49,055 nucleotides of DNA from Chloroflexota bacterium (GTDB lineage Bacteria; Chloroflexota; Dormibacteria; Dormibacterales; Dormibacteraceae), in NCBI GenBank assembly GCA_005880695.1, contig VBGR01000039.1, positions 1 through 49,055 of the forward strand, read 5' to 3'. The notes under the pieces are model-generated. The model saw only the letters and a list, made by a program, of their open reading frames with translations, searched no databases and was not told where the DNA came from. Position numbers and translations under genes: made by a program. Positions 1 through 7,797 of this stretch are shown here, piece by piece. The first letter of the stretch is position 1; the number at the start of each line of letters is the position of its first letter.

Positions 1-1
1 G

Positions 2-610
2 AACGCGCGCGTGCCCCAGGAGAACCTGATCGGCCGACCTGGCGAGGGCTTCAAGATCGCACAGGCCCGCCTCGGCCCCGGCCGGATCCACCACTGCATG
101 CGCTGGCTGGGCGTCAGCCGGCGCGCGTTCGACATGCTCTGCGAGCGGTCCCTGCAGCGCCAGGCTTTCGGCGGCAAGCTGGCCGAGAAGCAGACGGTCC
201 AGAACTGGATCGCCGATTCAGCGGCCGAGATGCAGGCGGCACGCCTCATGACGCTCCACGCGGCCTGGATGATCGACAAGCAGGGACCCGGCGCGGCGCG
301 CAAGGAGATCGCCCTCATCAAGTTCTTCGGCGCCAAGGTGCTGCATGACGTGATCGACCGCGCGGTCCAGCTGCACGGCTCGCTGGGCTATTCGGCCGAT
401 CTACCGCTGGAAGAGATGTACCGGCACGCTCGCGCGGCACGCCTGTACGACGGGCCCGACGAGGTACATCGGCAATCGGTGGCGCGCCACATCCTGGGCG
501 GATATACAGCGCCGGAGGGGATCTGGCCGCGCGAGCACATTCCAACCCGCAGGGAAGCGGCTCGACGCAAGTTCGCGGAGCTGCTGGAGCACCACACCGC
601 GAACCTCTGA
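2..610 (+). CDS. Acyl-CoA dehydrogenase, ACAD10/11-like, C-terminal part (5' truncated by window edge)
   Basis: The reading frame is open from base 2, so the gene begins upstream; the GTG at base 11 is internal (VPQEN motif of the middle beta-domain). The visible 200 residues hold the end of the beta domain (GRPGEGF) and the whole C-terminal four-helix FAD/CoA domain of the acyl-CoA dehydrogenase superfamily. The segments GPGRIHHCMR and LYDGPDEVH are typical of the ACAD10/ACAD11 branch. By family it oxidises an acyl-CoA thioester at the alpha-beta bond and passes electrons to ETF. The substrate chain cannot be read from the fragment. The gene ends 15 bp before structured repeat copy A and converges on the secreted repeat protein. 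The family assignment is secure; the subgroup is likely. Confidence 0.9.
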   Translation, partial: NARVPQENLIGRPGEGFKIAQARLGPGRIHHCMRWLGVSRRAFDMLCERSLQRQAFGGKLAEKQTVQNWIADSAAEMQAARLMTLHAAWMIDKQGPGAARKEIALIKFFGAKVLHDVIDRAVQLHGSLGYSADLPLEEMYRHARAARLYDGPDEVHRQSVARHILGGYTAPEGIWPREHIPTRREAARRKFAELLEHHTANL

Positions 611-625
611 TCTGAGACAGGAGTC

Positions 626-810
626 GGGGCCCCGGCCGAAGGCCAGGGGCGGCCGCGAGTGCGGCCGAAGGGGGGCAGCGGCGTGCGGAGCGCGCCGCGC
701 CGCCGGGGTCAAGACCGCCGGAGGCGGGCGAGTGAAGACGAGCCGGAGTCTTGACGCCGGCGTTGTCGGGGGGGCGAAGCCCCCCAGGCAAGGGGGCTGT
801 GATCGGCCAC
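626..810. repeat. Structured multi-hairpin repeat, copy A
   Basis: About 185 bp filling the gap between two convergent genes, with a second copy at 32697-32887. Hairpins on the + strand are: H1 CCCCGGCC-GAA-GGCC(A)GGGG at 630-649 with a bulged A; H2 at 650-667 with loop GAGT; H3 at 678-698 with loop GGA and one G-T wobble; H4, a 15-bp arm pair 701-715/748-762 containing GTCAAGAC/GTCTTGAC and enclosing a small hairpin at 716-726; H5 GGGGGGC-GAA-GCCCCCC at 769-785. Conserved G-runs at 670-675 and 792-796 could pair with the C-run of H5 instead. No coding frame is convincing. It may be a mobile palindromic element or a structured RNA; which strand matters is unknown. Confidence 0.8.
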
Positions 811-839
811 TGCGCTCGCCTGGAAGCGTTAAGGCCCTG

Positions 840-3290
840 TTAGGTGCCTGCGTAGACCTCGTTGAAGGACTGCTGGTACATGACACGCGCAGACACGATG
901 AGTGGACTGTCCCCGGTGACGGTCACCGGCCCGCCGAATCCGCCCGCGCACGTGAAGTAGCTCTCATGTCGCGCAGCGATCGCTGCCGACTGCACTCCGC
1001 AGCCTGGAATCGAGACTCGCACGTTGGCAGCCGTCGGAGCGATCACGTGCACGTTGTCGGCACGGAAGCCGGGGTCGCTCAGCCGGTCATACCAGGTCAG
1101 ATAGGAGGTTGTGGCGGCGGCCGCGAGCGGCTGACCGGCCACCTCGTTGAATGACCCGAAGTACTTGACGCGTTGGGAGGCGAGCACCGCCTGGTCAGCC
1201 GTCACCATCACCGGTCCGCCGAAGCCGGCGGGACAGCTGAAGTAGGTCTCCTGCCCAGCCGCCAGCGAAGCCGTCTGCACCGCGCAGCCTGGTATCGCGA
1301 CCTGCACGGCTGCCCCGGTTGGGGCGATCACGTGAATGTTGTCCGAGACAAATCCAGGGTCACTGGCCCTGTCGAACCAGCTCAGGTAGATCTCGGCTGC
1401 CGCAGAGCTTGTAGGCAGCCCGACGATCTCGTTAAAAGTCTGTCCGTACTCAACGCGCTGACTCGCGATCACCGGTTGGTCGGCGCTCACCACGACCGGG
1501 CCGCCAAACCCGCCTGCACACGAGAAGTAGCGCTCCTGGAAAGTACCCAGGCTGGCCGCCTGCACGCCGCAGCCGGGAATCGAGACGCGCACGTTGGCGC
1601 CGGTCGGCGCCACCACGTGCACGTTGTCGGCCAGGAACGCCGGGTCGCTCCGGAGGTCGTACCACTGGAAGTAGAGCGTCGTGGCAGCCGCGGTGACCGG
1701 GACCGCATAGACCTCGTTGAAGGACGCCGCATACCTGACGCGCTGAGAGGCGATGACCGGCAGGTCGGAATTGACGACGACCGGACCGCCGAAACCGTGC
1801 GGGCAGCTGAAGATGAGCTCCTTTTGGGCCGGCGAAATCGCGCCGAACTGAGATCCGCAGCCAGGTATGTCCACGCGGACGTTGACCGTCGCACCGGCAC
1901 TCGGATTGACCACATGAATGTTGTCGACCTGGAAGGCCGGGTCGCTGAGCAGGTCGAACCAGGTGAACACGTAGTGCAGCGAATAGCTGACCGTGGAGGC
2001 GTAGTAGGCGCCGACGAAGTTGCGCAGGTAGCCACCGTCATCGTCGGCGACCGTCGAGCTGTTCGTGTTGCAAGCCGCGCAGCCGCCGAGCGAGTCGGTC
2101 GTCGGAGCCCCGCCGTTGTTCGTCACGCCGTCTTTCAGGGAGTCGTCGTTCGTGGTCTGGCAACTGTTTCCCGCACCGAACATGACCGCGATCAAACCAG
2201 CGCTGAAGAGGTCGGCCGCGTGCGCGATGAAGTAGGGCGCGACATTGTCCTGGTAGTGCCCGCAGGTGTTGTTCATCGTGAGGTAGTACTGGTTGCCCAT
2301 CGGTACCTGCCAGGCCACCTGCTGGCGACCAGTTCGCAGGTGCAGCTCAGAGACCCAGAGCAGGTAGCGCGCAAAGTTCGGAAAGCGGACGTTCTGCGGA
2401 TCCCACCAGTGCGTGAACCACTGGTTGACGCAGGGCGGCGTCGCGCAGCTGGCCAGCTCCCACCAGGCCGCGTTGTGGTCGTCGACGTCGTTGAAGACGA
2501 GATCCCAGCCGGCTGTCGAGTTGAGAAAGGTTGCCGTCTTGTCCGCCTCGGCCCTGGCGTCGAGATTTGGATCGGTGTTGCTCGCGATGTCGATGCCCGA
2601 CGACCACATCGACGCGTGCACGGCCAGGACCGCATTCGGCGCATAGGCGTCGCGCAGGTGGACAAGCAGCCGTGCGAATCCCTGTGTCGTGTCGGCGAAG
2701 CCGGTCGCTTCGCTGAACCCGGAGCTCGCGACCGCGGCGCTCAGAGCGTCGGCGGTCGAAGCTCCCTGGCTCTGTGCGCGCTGCTGAAGGTAGCCCCAGA
2801 GGTCGGGCTCGACGTGCACCACGACACTGCCGCCCTTGAACGCGCCGATCGTCTGCATGAGCAGCTTGAAGTCGCCGTAGTAGGCCTGCATCGTCGACGC
2901 GTTGTTGAGGTTGCTGAAGTCGCGGTCGGACTCGGTCGCGCCGGATGACGGATTCGACTGCAAGAGCATGTAGTACGTGAAGACGCTGATGTAGTTCGCG
3001 GGAGGAGCTGTGCTGGCGTCCATGTAGCGCGTCGCGAAGGCTCCGGGCGGGCTGTTCCACGTTGTCCAACCCCCGCCGGTGTTGACGCCGCCGGCGAGGT
3101 ACTGGAAGCGATAGCGCCAGGGAACTCCGCTGCTGGTCATCCAGGTCGCGTCGAAGTTCGAGAGCCCGAAGTGAAGGCGGTCGACGGGGAGCGCCGGCGG
3201 TGCGGCGCGAGCCGGGCGAGCCTGCCCGGCAGGCAGGCTCAGGAGCAGAGCCAGGCAGGCCCCAAGCAGCAGCGTGAGAGCGCGACGCAC
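840..3290 (-). CDS. Secreted protein: TIM-barrel-like N-terminal domain plus four ~90-residue C-terminal repeats
   Basis: 816 aa from a GTG start. Residues 1-29 form a Sec signal peptide (RR, then a Leu/Ala-rich core, then an Ala-rich cleavage region), so the protein is exported. Residues about 36-435 resemble a glycoside-hydrolase-type barrel, with strand-end acidic motifs VVVHVEPD and NDVDDH; no named GH family is assigned. From about residue 440 to the end lie four tandem repeats, each with W(F/Y)D..SDP.F..DN.HV, IPGC, a second Cys in (F/Y)(S/T)CxxGFGGP, then ASQRV.Y..SFNE. The two Cys per repeat probably pair. Similar repeats occur in secreted proteins of Chloroflexota and Actinobacteriota. 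It starts 23 bp after the TetR stop and may be co-transcribed with it. Enzymatic function is not established. Confidence 0.75.
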   Translation of the reverse strand: MRRALTLLLGACLALLLSLPAGQARPARAAPPALPVDRLHFGLSNFDATWMTSSGVPWRYRFQYLAGGVNTGGGWTTWNSPPGAFATRYMDASTAPPANYISVFTYYMLLQSNPSSGATESDRDFSNLNNASTMQAYYGDFKLLMQTIGAFKGGSVVVHVEPDLWGYLQQRAQSQGASTADALSAAVASSGFSEATGFADTTQGFARLLVHLRDAYAPNAVLAVHASMWSSGIDIASNTDPNLDARAEADKTATFLNSTAGWDLVFNDVDDHNAAWWELASCATPPCVNQWFTHWWDPQNVRFPNFARYLLWVSELHLRTGRQQVAWQVPMGNQYYLTMNNTCGHYQDNVAPYFIAHAADLFSAGLIAVMFGAGNSCQTTNDDSLKDGVTNNGGAPTTDSLGGCAACNTNSSTVADDDGGYLRNFVGAYYASTVSYSLHYVFTWFDLLSDPAFQVDNIHVVNPSAGATVNVRVDIPGCGSQFGAISPAQKELIFSCPHGFGGPVVVNSDLPVIASQRVRYAASFNEVYAVPVTAAATTLYFQWYDLRSDPAFLADNVHVVAPTGANVRVSIPGCGVQAASLGTFQERYFSCAGGFGGPVVVSADQPVIASQRVEYGQTFNEIVGLPTSSAAAEIYLSWFDRASDPGFVSDNIHVIAPTGAAVQVAIPGCAVQTASLAAGQETYFSCPAGFGGPVMVTADQAVLASQRVKYFGSFNEVAGQPLAAAATTSYLTWYDRLSDPGFRADNVHVIAPTAANVRVSIPGCGVQSAAIAARHESYFTCAGGFGGPVTVTGDSPLIVSARVMYQQSFNEVYAGT

Positions 3291-3313
3291 CTCAGGCTAG
3301 AGACGGAAGCGGG

Positions 3314-4081
3314 CTAGAGACCTTGCTGGCCCGCTTCGGGCGCCATCCCGGCGACCCAGATCTGTCCGAACTGCCGGGCCGCAGCCTCGGAGTCGAGCGT
3401 GACGCCGAAGACATCCTGCAGAACCGGGTTCAGCAGCACATGGAAGATCAGCGGTCCGCCGAAAGCCTGGATCGCCACCACGGGATGCAGTCGTCGCAGC
3501 CTGCCGGCCGCCATCTGGGCCAGGATGTAACCGCCCAGCGCGGCGAGGAGCCGGCCGATGTTGTCTTGCACCGCCTGCCGGGTGTCCGGTTCCAGGGAAG
3601 TCACCTCCAGCGCCAGGGCGCGCAGGAAGCCGCGGTTGCGTTCGAAGACCCGGAAGATGAGAACGGCGACCTCCGGCATCACCTCCTCAGGCGGCCGGTC
3701 GCCCTTGCGTTCGATCAGGTCGACGACCGGGTCGATGGGCGAGTAGGCGCGCATCAACGCGCTGACCAGGGCGGGCCGACCGGGAAAGAGGCGATAGAGG
3801 GTCGCCCGCGAGACCTTGGCCCGCTCGGCGAGCCGATCTGTCGCCAGGCCGGCCAGGCCTGTCGTAGCGAGCAGCTCGGCCGCCGCCTCGAGGACGCGCT
3901 CGCGGCTGCCCGGCCCGGGCTCGACAGCGATCTTGCGAAGCAGCTCCGCCCGTGACCGGAAGTGCCGGTAGAAGGTCGCCCGCGAGACGCCGGCGGCCGC
4001 CGTCAGCTCCTCGATCGACGGCCGCCCGCCGCGCTCGAAGTGGCTCCGCGCCTCAGCCAGGATCCGGTCACGCGCCGTCAC
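3314..4081 (-). CDS. TetR-family regulator with two tandem HTH domains
   Basis: 255 aa from the GTG at 4081; the frame stays open further upstream, but that would run into the divergent Fur gene. Residues 1-55 contain one TetR-type helix-turn-helix (GVSRATFYRHF), and residues about 59-110 contain a second complete one (KVSRATLYRLF). A single C-terminal ligand/dimerisation region follows. TetR proteins normally carry one HTH, so this is a duplication or fusion. The gene lies 21 bp from the divergent fur-family gene and directly upstream of the secreted repeat protein. Control of either neighbour or of itself is plausible. The ligand is unknown. Confidence 0.85.
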   Translation of the reverse strand: MTARDRILAEARSHFERGGRPSIEELTAAAGVSRATFYRHFRSRAELLRKIAVEPGPGSRERVLEAAAELLATTGLAGLATDRLAERAKVSRATLYRLFPGRPALVSALMRAYSPIDPVVDLIERKGDRPPEEVMPEVAVLIFRVFERNRGFLRALALEVTSLEPDTRQAVQDNIGRLLAALGGYILAQMAAGRLRRLHPVVAIQAFGGPLIFHVLLNPVLQDVFGVTLDSEAAARQFGQIWVAGMAPEAGQQGL

Positions 4082-4102
4082 GATCGATATATAACGGAAA
4101 GG
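4082..4102. promoter_or_regulatory. 21-bp divergent promoter region, TetR / Fur, overlapping -10 elements
   Basis: On the + strand TATAAC (4090-4095) sits 7 nt before the Fur ATG. On the - strand TATATA (4093-4088) sits 6 nt before the TetR GTG. The two -10 boxes share the same AT core, so both transcripts would be leaderless and RNA polymerase could occupy only one at a time. GGAAAGG directly abutting the ATG is too close to act as a normal ribosome binding site. Confidence 0.6.
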
Positions 4103-4561
4103 ATGCGAAAAGCTCCGCTCGGGCCGGGCCGCAGGCAAACCGAGCAGCGCCGGCTGGTCTGGGACGCCATCCAGGCCCTGGGCGCGCACTGCACGCCGGA
4201 GGAGATCACCGCCCGGATCCAGGCCGAACGGCCGAGCTTTCCCCGCTCGACCGTGTACCGGGCGCTGGAAGCCTTCACGGTGGCCGGCGCCCTGCGGCCG
4301 GTGCGATTAGGCGCCGGCCCCACCCACTACGAGATCGCGGGGGAGGACCACCAGCACGCCATCTGCCAGGTCTGCGAGGGCATCCTGCACCTGGAGGATT
4401 CCCTGCTCGAGGAACTGGAAGAGCACCTGGAAGAGCGTCACCGGTTCAAGCCCTTGCGAACGGAGGTCTTGGTGATCGGAGTCTGCGACTCCTGCGCGCG
4501 GTCAGCCCGCCCGCAGCGGCAAGGCAAGCGCAACCTCGAGCACGTCCACTACGGTGCTTAG
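4103..4561 (+). CDS. Fur-family metal- or peroxide-responsive repressor
   Basis: 152 aa from the ATG at 4103. Residues 1-70 form the winged helix (STVYRALEAF recognition region). Residues 71-135 form the dimerisation domain with HYEIAGEDHQHAICQVC and a second CxxC (Cys88/Cys91 and Cys128/Cys131), the usual structural zinc site; regulatory-metal ligands come from the His-rich stretch around residues 75-96. The family includes Fur, Zur, Mur and PerR, and sequence alone does not decide between them. A divalent-metal transporter lies 2 kb downstream on the other strand and is a candidate target. Start choice rests on the -10 box 7 nt upstream and on the normal N-terminal length. Confidence 0.88.
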   Translation: MRKAPLGPGRRQTEQRRLVWDAIQALGAHCTPEEITARIQAERPSFPRSTVYRALEAFTVAGALRPVRLGAGPTHYEIAGEDHQHAICQVCEGILHLEDSLLEELEEHLEERHRFKPLRTEVLVIGVCDSCARSARPQRQGKRNLEHVHYGA

Positions 4562-4571
4562 GCTGTAGAGC

Positions 4572-6155
4572 CTAGGCCGCAGGCAGCGACACGGTGATGG
4601 TTGTGCCCTCGCCCACCTTGCTGTCGGCGCCGACCGAGCCTCCCATCGCCTCCGCCAGGCCACGGACGATAGCCAGTCCGAGGCCCATCCCGGATGCGCG
4701 CCTGGTCGCGGTGCGCGTGCGGTAGAAAAGCTCGAACACCTGGTCCAGCTCCTCTGGTTGGATCCCGGCGCCCTGGTCGCTGACCGCGATCTGCACCTCA
4801 CCCTCGCCAGCGCTCGTCGCGATCGTCACCGGAGTCTCGGGCGCGGAGTATTTGACCGCGTTGTCGACCAGGTTGGTCAGCATCTGACGGAGGCGCACCC
4901 GGTCGGCACGAACGTCGAGATGTCGCTTCCCTCGCAGCTTCAGATCGCGATCGGGGTGGCGGACCCGGACCGAGTCGCACAGCTCCCCCAGCAAAGCGTC
5001 GAGCGCGACGTCGGCCGGCTCGACCGACAGCCGCCCGGTTTCCAGGCTGGAGGCAGTCGTGAGATCGTCGAGGAGCCGTCCGACCTGGGAGCGCTGCTCC
5101 CGGAGCCGGACCATGACCCTCTCCCGCGCCTCGTCCGAGAGCCCCGCCTCACCGGCCAGCTCTGAATACCCGACGACGGTGGTGATCGGCGTCCGCAGGT
5201 CGTGCGCCACCGCTGCCACCATCTCCTTCCGGCGGCGGGTGAGTTCATCCGCCTCCGCTTTCAGGCGCGCGGTCTCGACGGCCGCCGTCGCGATCGTGCC
5301 GAGCTGCACGGCGATCGCTTCGTCCAGGACAGTGAACGCCGGCCCTCCGGGCCGGTTCGCCGCCAGCAGCTCACCCATGACAGCGCCCTTACCGAGGAGC
5401 GGCACCGCGAGGAAAGGTCCGATCTTCGTCTGCTTGCTGGGCAGGCCCATCTGGCCGCGGTGGGTGCGGATGTCATCAATTCGCACCAGGGCCCGGCTTT
5501 CGAGCGCCAGCCCGAGCACTCCAACCGGGCGCGGCAACCGCTCCGGGAAGAAAGGACGCGAGGCATTGAAGTTGAACCGAACCGTCTCGAAGCCTCCGTT
5601 GTGGTCAGGCCGGACGAGTGCCAGTCCTGTGAAATCGGCTGCCAGCAGCTCCTTCGCCAGGTCGGCGAGCGACTGGCCGACGAGGTCCAGGTCCGATTCC
5701 CCAACGAGTGAGATCCAGGTCTCGGCGAGCTGATTGAGCTGGCGGATCAAGGCCGCGCCGCGGGCGTCGATGTCGGCTGGCGGCTCCTCCTTGATGAGCA
5801 CGGCGTGGCCCGCCTCCTCCCCATCGAGACTGAAAATCCGGCAGCGCGCCCGAAGCAGCCTTCCCGCCCGGGTCCGCACCGTGGCTATGCAGCTCTCAGC
5901 ATTGGTGCCGTCCGTCTCTGCCAGCAGGCGCAACGCCTGCTTGAGCTCATCCGGGTTGGGAAAAAGCGTGGCTATTGGCTGGCCGAGGAGGCGCTCCTCG
6001 TCGTACCCCAGCAGACGCTCGCCGGCCGGGTTCAAGCGGCGCACGCGACGCTCGGCGTCGAGCGCGAGCACGCAGTCGCCGGTCTGGTAGAACAGCTCGC
6101 CAAGCTGACCCCGCACGACCGGCGGGCTCCGCAGAGTTCGCGGTTCAGGTGTCAC
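4572..6155 (-). CDS. Soluble PAS-GAF sensor histidine kinase
   Basis: 527 aa from the GTG at 6155; a TTG at 6203 would add 16 residues that look unlike a protein start. Order: PAS domain (residues ~15-120, with NPAGERLLGYDEE), GAF domain (~145-300), HisKA dimerisation helix with phospho-acceptor VAHDLRTPI (His ~318), then HATPase_c with N box (NLVDNAVKY), DQGAGI and the GMGLGLAIV G-box. No membrane segment is seen, so it should sense a cytoplasmic signal. No response regulator is adjacent, so it is an orphan kinase. It lies downstream of the NRAMP gene on the same strand but has its own -10 box. It converges on fur with a 10-bp gap. Confidence 0.9.
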   Translation of the reverse strand: MTPEPRTLRSPPVVRGQLGELFYQTGDCVLALDAERRVRRLNPAGERLLGYDEERLLGQPIATLFPNPDELKQALRLLAETDGTNAESCIATVRTRAGRLLRARCRIFSLDGEEAGHAVLIKEEPPADIDARGAALIRQLNQLAETWISLVGESDLDLVGQSLADLAKELLAADFTGLALVRPDHNGGFETVRFNFNASRPFFPERLPRPVGVLGLALESRALVRIDDIRTHRGQMGLPSKQTKIGPFLAVPLLGKGAVMGELLAANRPGGPAFTVLDEAIAVQLGTIATAAVETARLKAEADELTRRRKEMVAAVAHDLRTPITTVVGYSELAGEAGLSDEARERVMVRLREQRSQVGRLLDDLTTASSLETGRLSVEPADVALDALLGELCDSVRVRHPDRDLKLRGKRHLDVRADRVRLRQMLTNLVDNAVKYSAPETPVTIATSAGEGEVQIAVSDQGAGIQPEELDQVFELFYRTRTATRRASGMGLGLAIVRGLAEAMGGSVGADSKVGEGTTITVSLPAA

Positions 6156-6163
6156 GGTGTGGG

Positions 6164-6169
6164 ATTTTA
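6164..6169 (-). promoter_or_regulatory. -10 box of the histidine kinase gene
   Basis: TAAAAT on the minus strand lies 8 nt before the chosen GTG. The context TAAAATCCC is repeated almost exactly ahead of rplU (TAAAATCCC) and of the GT4 gene (TAAGATCCC), each 7-8 nt before a GTG. No clear -35 is seen. Confidence 0.5.
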
Positions 6170-6207
6170 CCCTGCTACCACTATAAATAAAAGCTCTATT
6201 CAAACTG

Positions 6208-7653
6208 CTACATCTTGATATGTAGAAGGGGCACAGCCAGCTGGAGCACGATCACCGCGACAGCCGCAATCGACATCAGGATCGTGGCCGCCCAACCCAG
6301 AGTCCGGCTCAACCAGCCGCTAGTTCGCTCCTTCATGACGCTCCGGTCCGCCCCCAGCACCATGATCAGCACCAGTAGTGGTGGCGCCACCACTCCGTTG
6401 ATGACGGCCGACCAGAAAAGCGCTTTCACCGGATCGATGTGAACGAAGTTGATGGCCACACCGACGATCGTGGCGAGCAGCAGGATGGCGTAAAAGGTTG
6501 GCCGGTGGCGAGGCTTCTCGGCGAGAGTGCCGGGCAGGCCCAGAAACTCCTTCAGAGCGTAGGCAGCCGAGCCGCTGAGGATAGGGATCGCGAGGAGACC
6601 GGTACCGATCAGCCCGACAGCGAAGAGGATGAATGCGTAGTGCCCCGCAAATGGCTCGAGCGATGAGGCGGCCTGCTGGGCAGAGCTGATGTCGGTCTTG
6701 TGGTGGGCATTCAGCGTCGCCGCCGTCGTCAGGATGATGAAGTACATGACGACGTTGGAGAAGAACATTCCGAGGAGCACGTCGGTGCGCGCGGCGTTGA
6801 GCTCTTGCTGGCGGACGCCGCGACGCTGCGCCTCGGTCCGGAGACCGGCTGCGCGCATTTCATCGACCTCTGAAGAGGCCTGCCAGAAGAACAGGTAAGG
6901 CGAGATCGTGGTGCCCAGCACCGCCACCAGCGCGGTCAGGAAAGCGGTCGAAAATTCGATGTGCGGAATGACTGTCGCGCGCACTACTTCCGCTACCGGC
7001 GGGTGCACGACCAACCCGGTGATGACGTACGCGAAGAGCGCCACCGTCAACCACTTGAAGATGCTGAAGATTCGAGCGTACGTCACAAAGAACTGGAGGC
7101 CAAGTATCAGCCCCGCCGCGGGCACGACCAGCCAGAGCTCCTTGATGAAGCCCCTCGTCAGCAGCTCGCCGCCCGCGGCGACGGCCCCCAGGTCGGCGCC
7201 GATGTTGATGGTGTTAGCCACCAGGAGGAGGAGGATGCAGAAGCCGACCAGGGTGTTCGGGTATTTGCGCCGGAGCACCACGCCGAGGCCGACGCCGGTC
7301 TGCAGCGCGATGCGCGCGCACAGCTCCTGTACGGCGGCCATGAGCGGGAACGTGAAGATCGCCGTCCAAAGCATGCCGAACCCGAACTGGGCGCCCACCT
7401 GGGAGTAGGTGCCGATGCCGCTCGGGTCGTCGTCACTGGCGCCGGTGATGAGGCCCGGCCCGAGGATCTGGAGGAGACCGAGCACGCCTTTGCGACGAGC
7501 TTCCTTGAGGGTCGTTCGGCCGGCCTCGGGTGTCCCGCTCGCCGAGTCGCCACTGCTGTCCTGGTTGGTCACCACTTCGCGGGTCGGTGGCGGCGTGGCC
7601 TGTCCGACCGCCTTCAGAAGCGGGTCAGGTTTTCCCGGGTTGGGCTCCCTCAT
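6208..7653 (-). CDS. NRAMP-family divalent metal transporter, divergent metal-site motifs
   Basis: 481 aa. A soluble N-terminal extension of about 55 residues is followed by roughly eleven hydrophobic membrane segments in the NRAMP arrangement. In the first, GPGLITGASDDDPSG aligns with the family's GPG..A..DPGN, so the metal-binding DPGN reads DPSG (Asp76). In the sixth segment, TISPYLFF (Ser251-Pro-Tyr) replaces the usual MPH. Both changes affect metal ligands, so Mn2+/Fe2+ specificity cannot be assumed; a different divalent ion is possible. Family membership is clear from the overall pattern. It sits upstream of the orphan kinase and diverges from the patatin gene across 144 bp. Confidence 0.85.
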   Translation of the reverse strand: MREPNPGKPDPLLKAVGQATPPPTREVVTNQDSSGDSASGTPEAGRTTLKEARRKGVLGLLQILGPGLITGASDDDPSGIGTYSQVGAQFGFGMLWTAIFTFPLMAAVQELCARIALQTGVGLGVVLRRKYPNTLVGFCILLLLVANTINIGADLGAVAAGGELLTRGFIKELWLVVPAAGLILGLQFFVTYARIFSIFKWLTVALFAYVITGLVVHPPVAEVVRATVIPHIEFSTAFLTALVAVLGTTISPYLFFWQASSEVDEMRAAGLRTEAQRRGVRQQELNAARTDVLLGMFFSNVVMYFIILTTAATLNAHHKTDISSAQQAASSLEPFAGHYAFILFAVGLIGTGLLAIPILSGSAAYALKEFLGLPGTLAEKPRHRPTFYAILLLATIVGVAINFVHIDPVKALFWSAVINGVVAPPLLVLIMVLGADRSVMKERTSGWLSRTLGWAATILMSIAAVAVIVLQLAVPLLHIKM

Positions 7654-7797
7654 GCCCGGACTAGATTAGCAGCAAATCGCCACTATCCGATATCAGCTTT
7701 TACTTTGTCGCTGTGGAGGTTTCAAATTCGAGCCGGCTCGATCGGCGCGCGCATATGAACTCGCTGAATCTGATATAGATGATTACAGATTTTCTCG

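Noticed and set aside
401-886. Overlapping short minus-strand frames across the structured repeat copy A
   Set aside because: They differ between copies A and B and follow no codon pattern; the conserved signal is hairpin structure, not protein.
840-1990. Tandem DNA repeat or CRISPR-like array in the first kilobases
   Set aside because: The periodicity of ~285 bp reflects protein repeats that are diverged at the DNA level; no short identical repeats with spacers exist here or elsewhere in the window.
1173-2948. Long open frame (591 codons) on the + strand
   Set aside because: It is antisense to the secreted repeat protein and has Arg/His/Val-rich shadow composition with no family motif; high GC keeps frames open.
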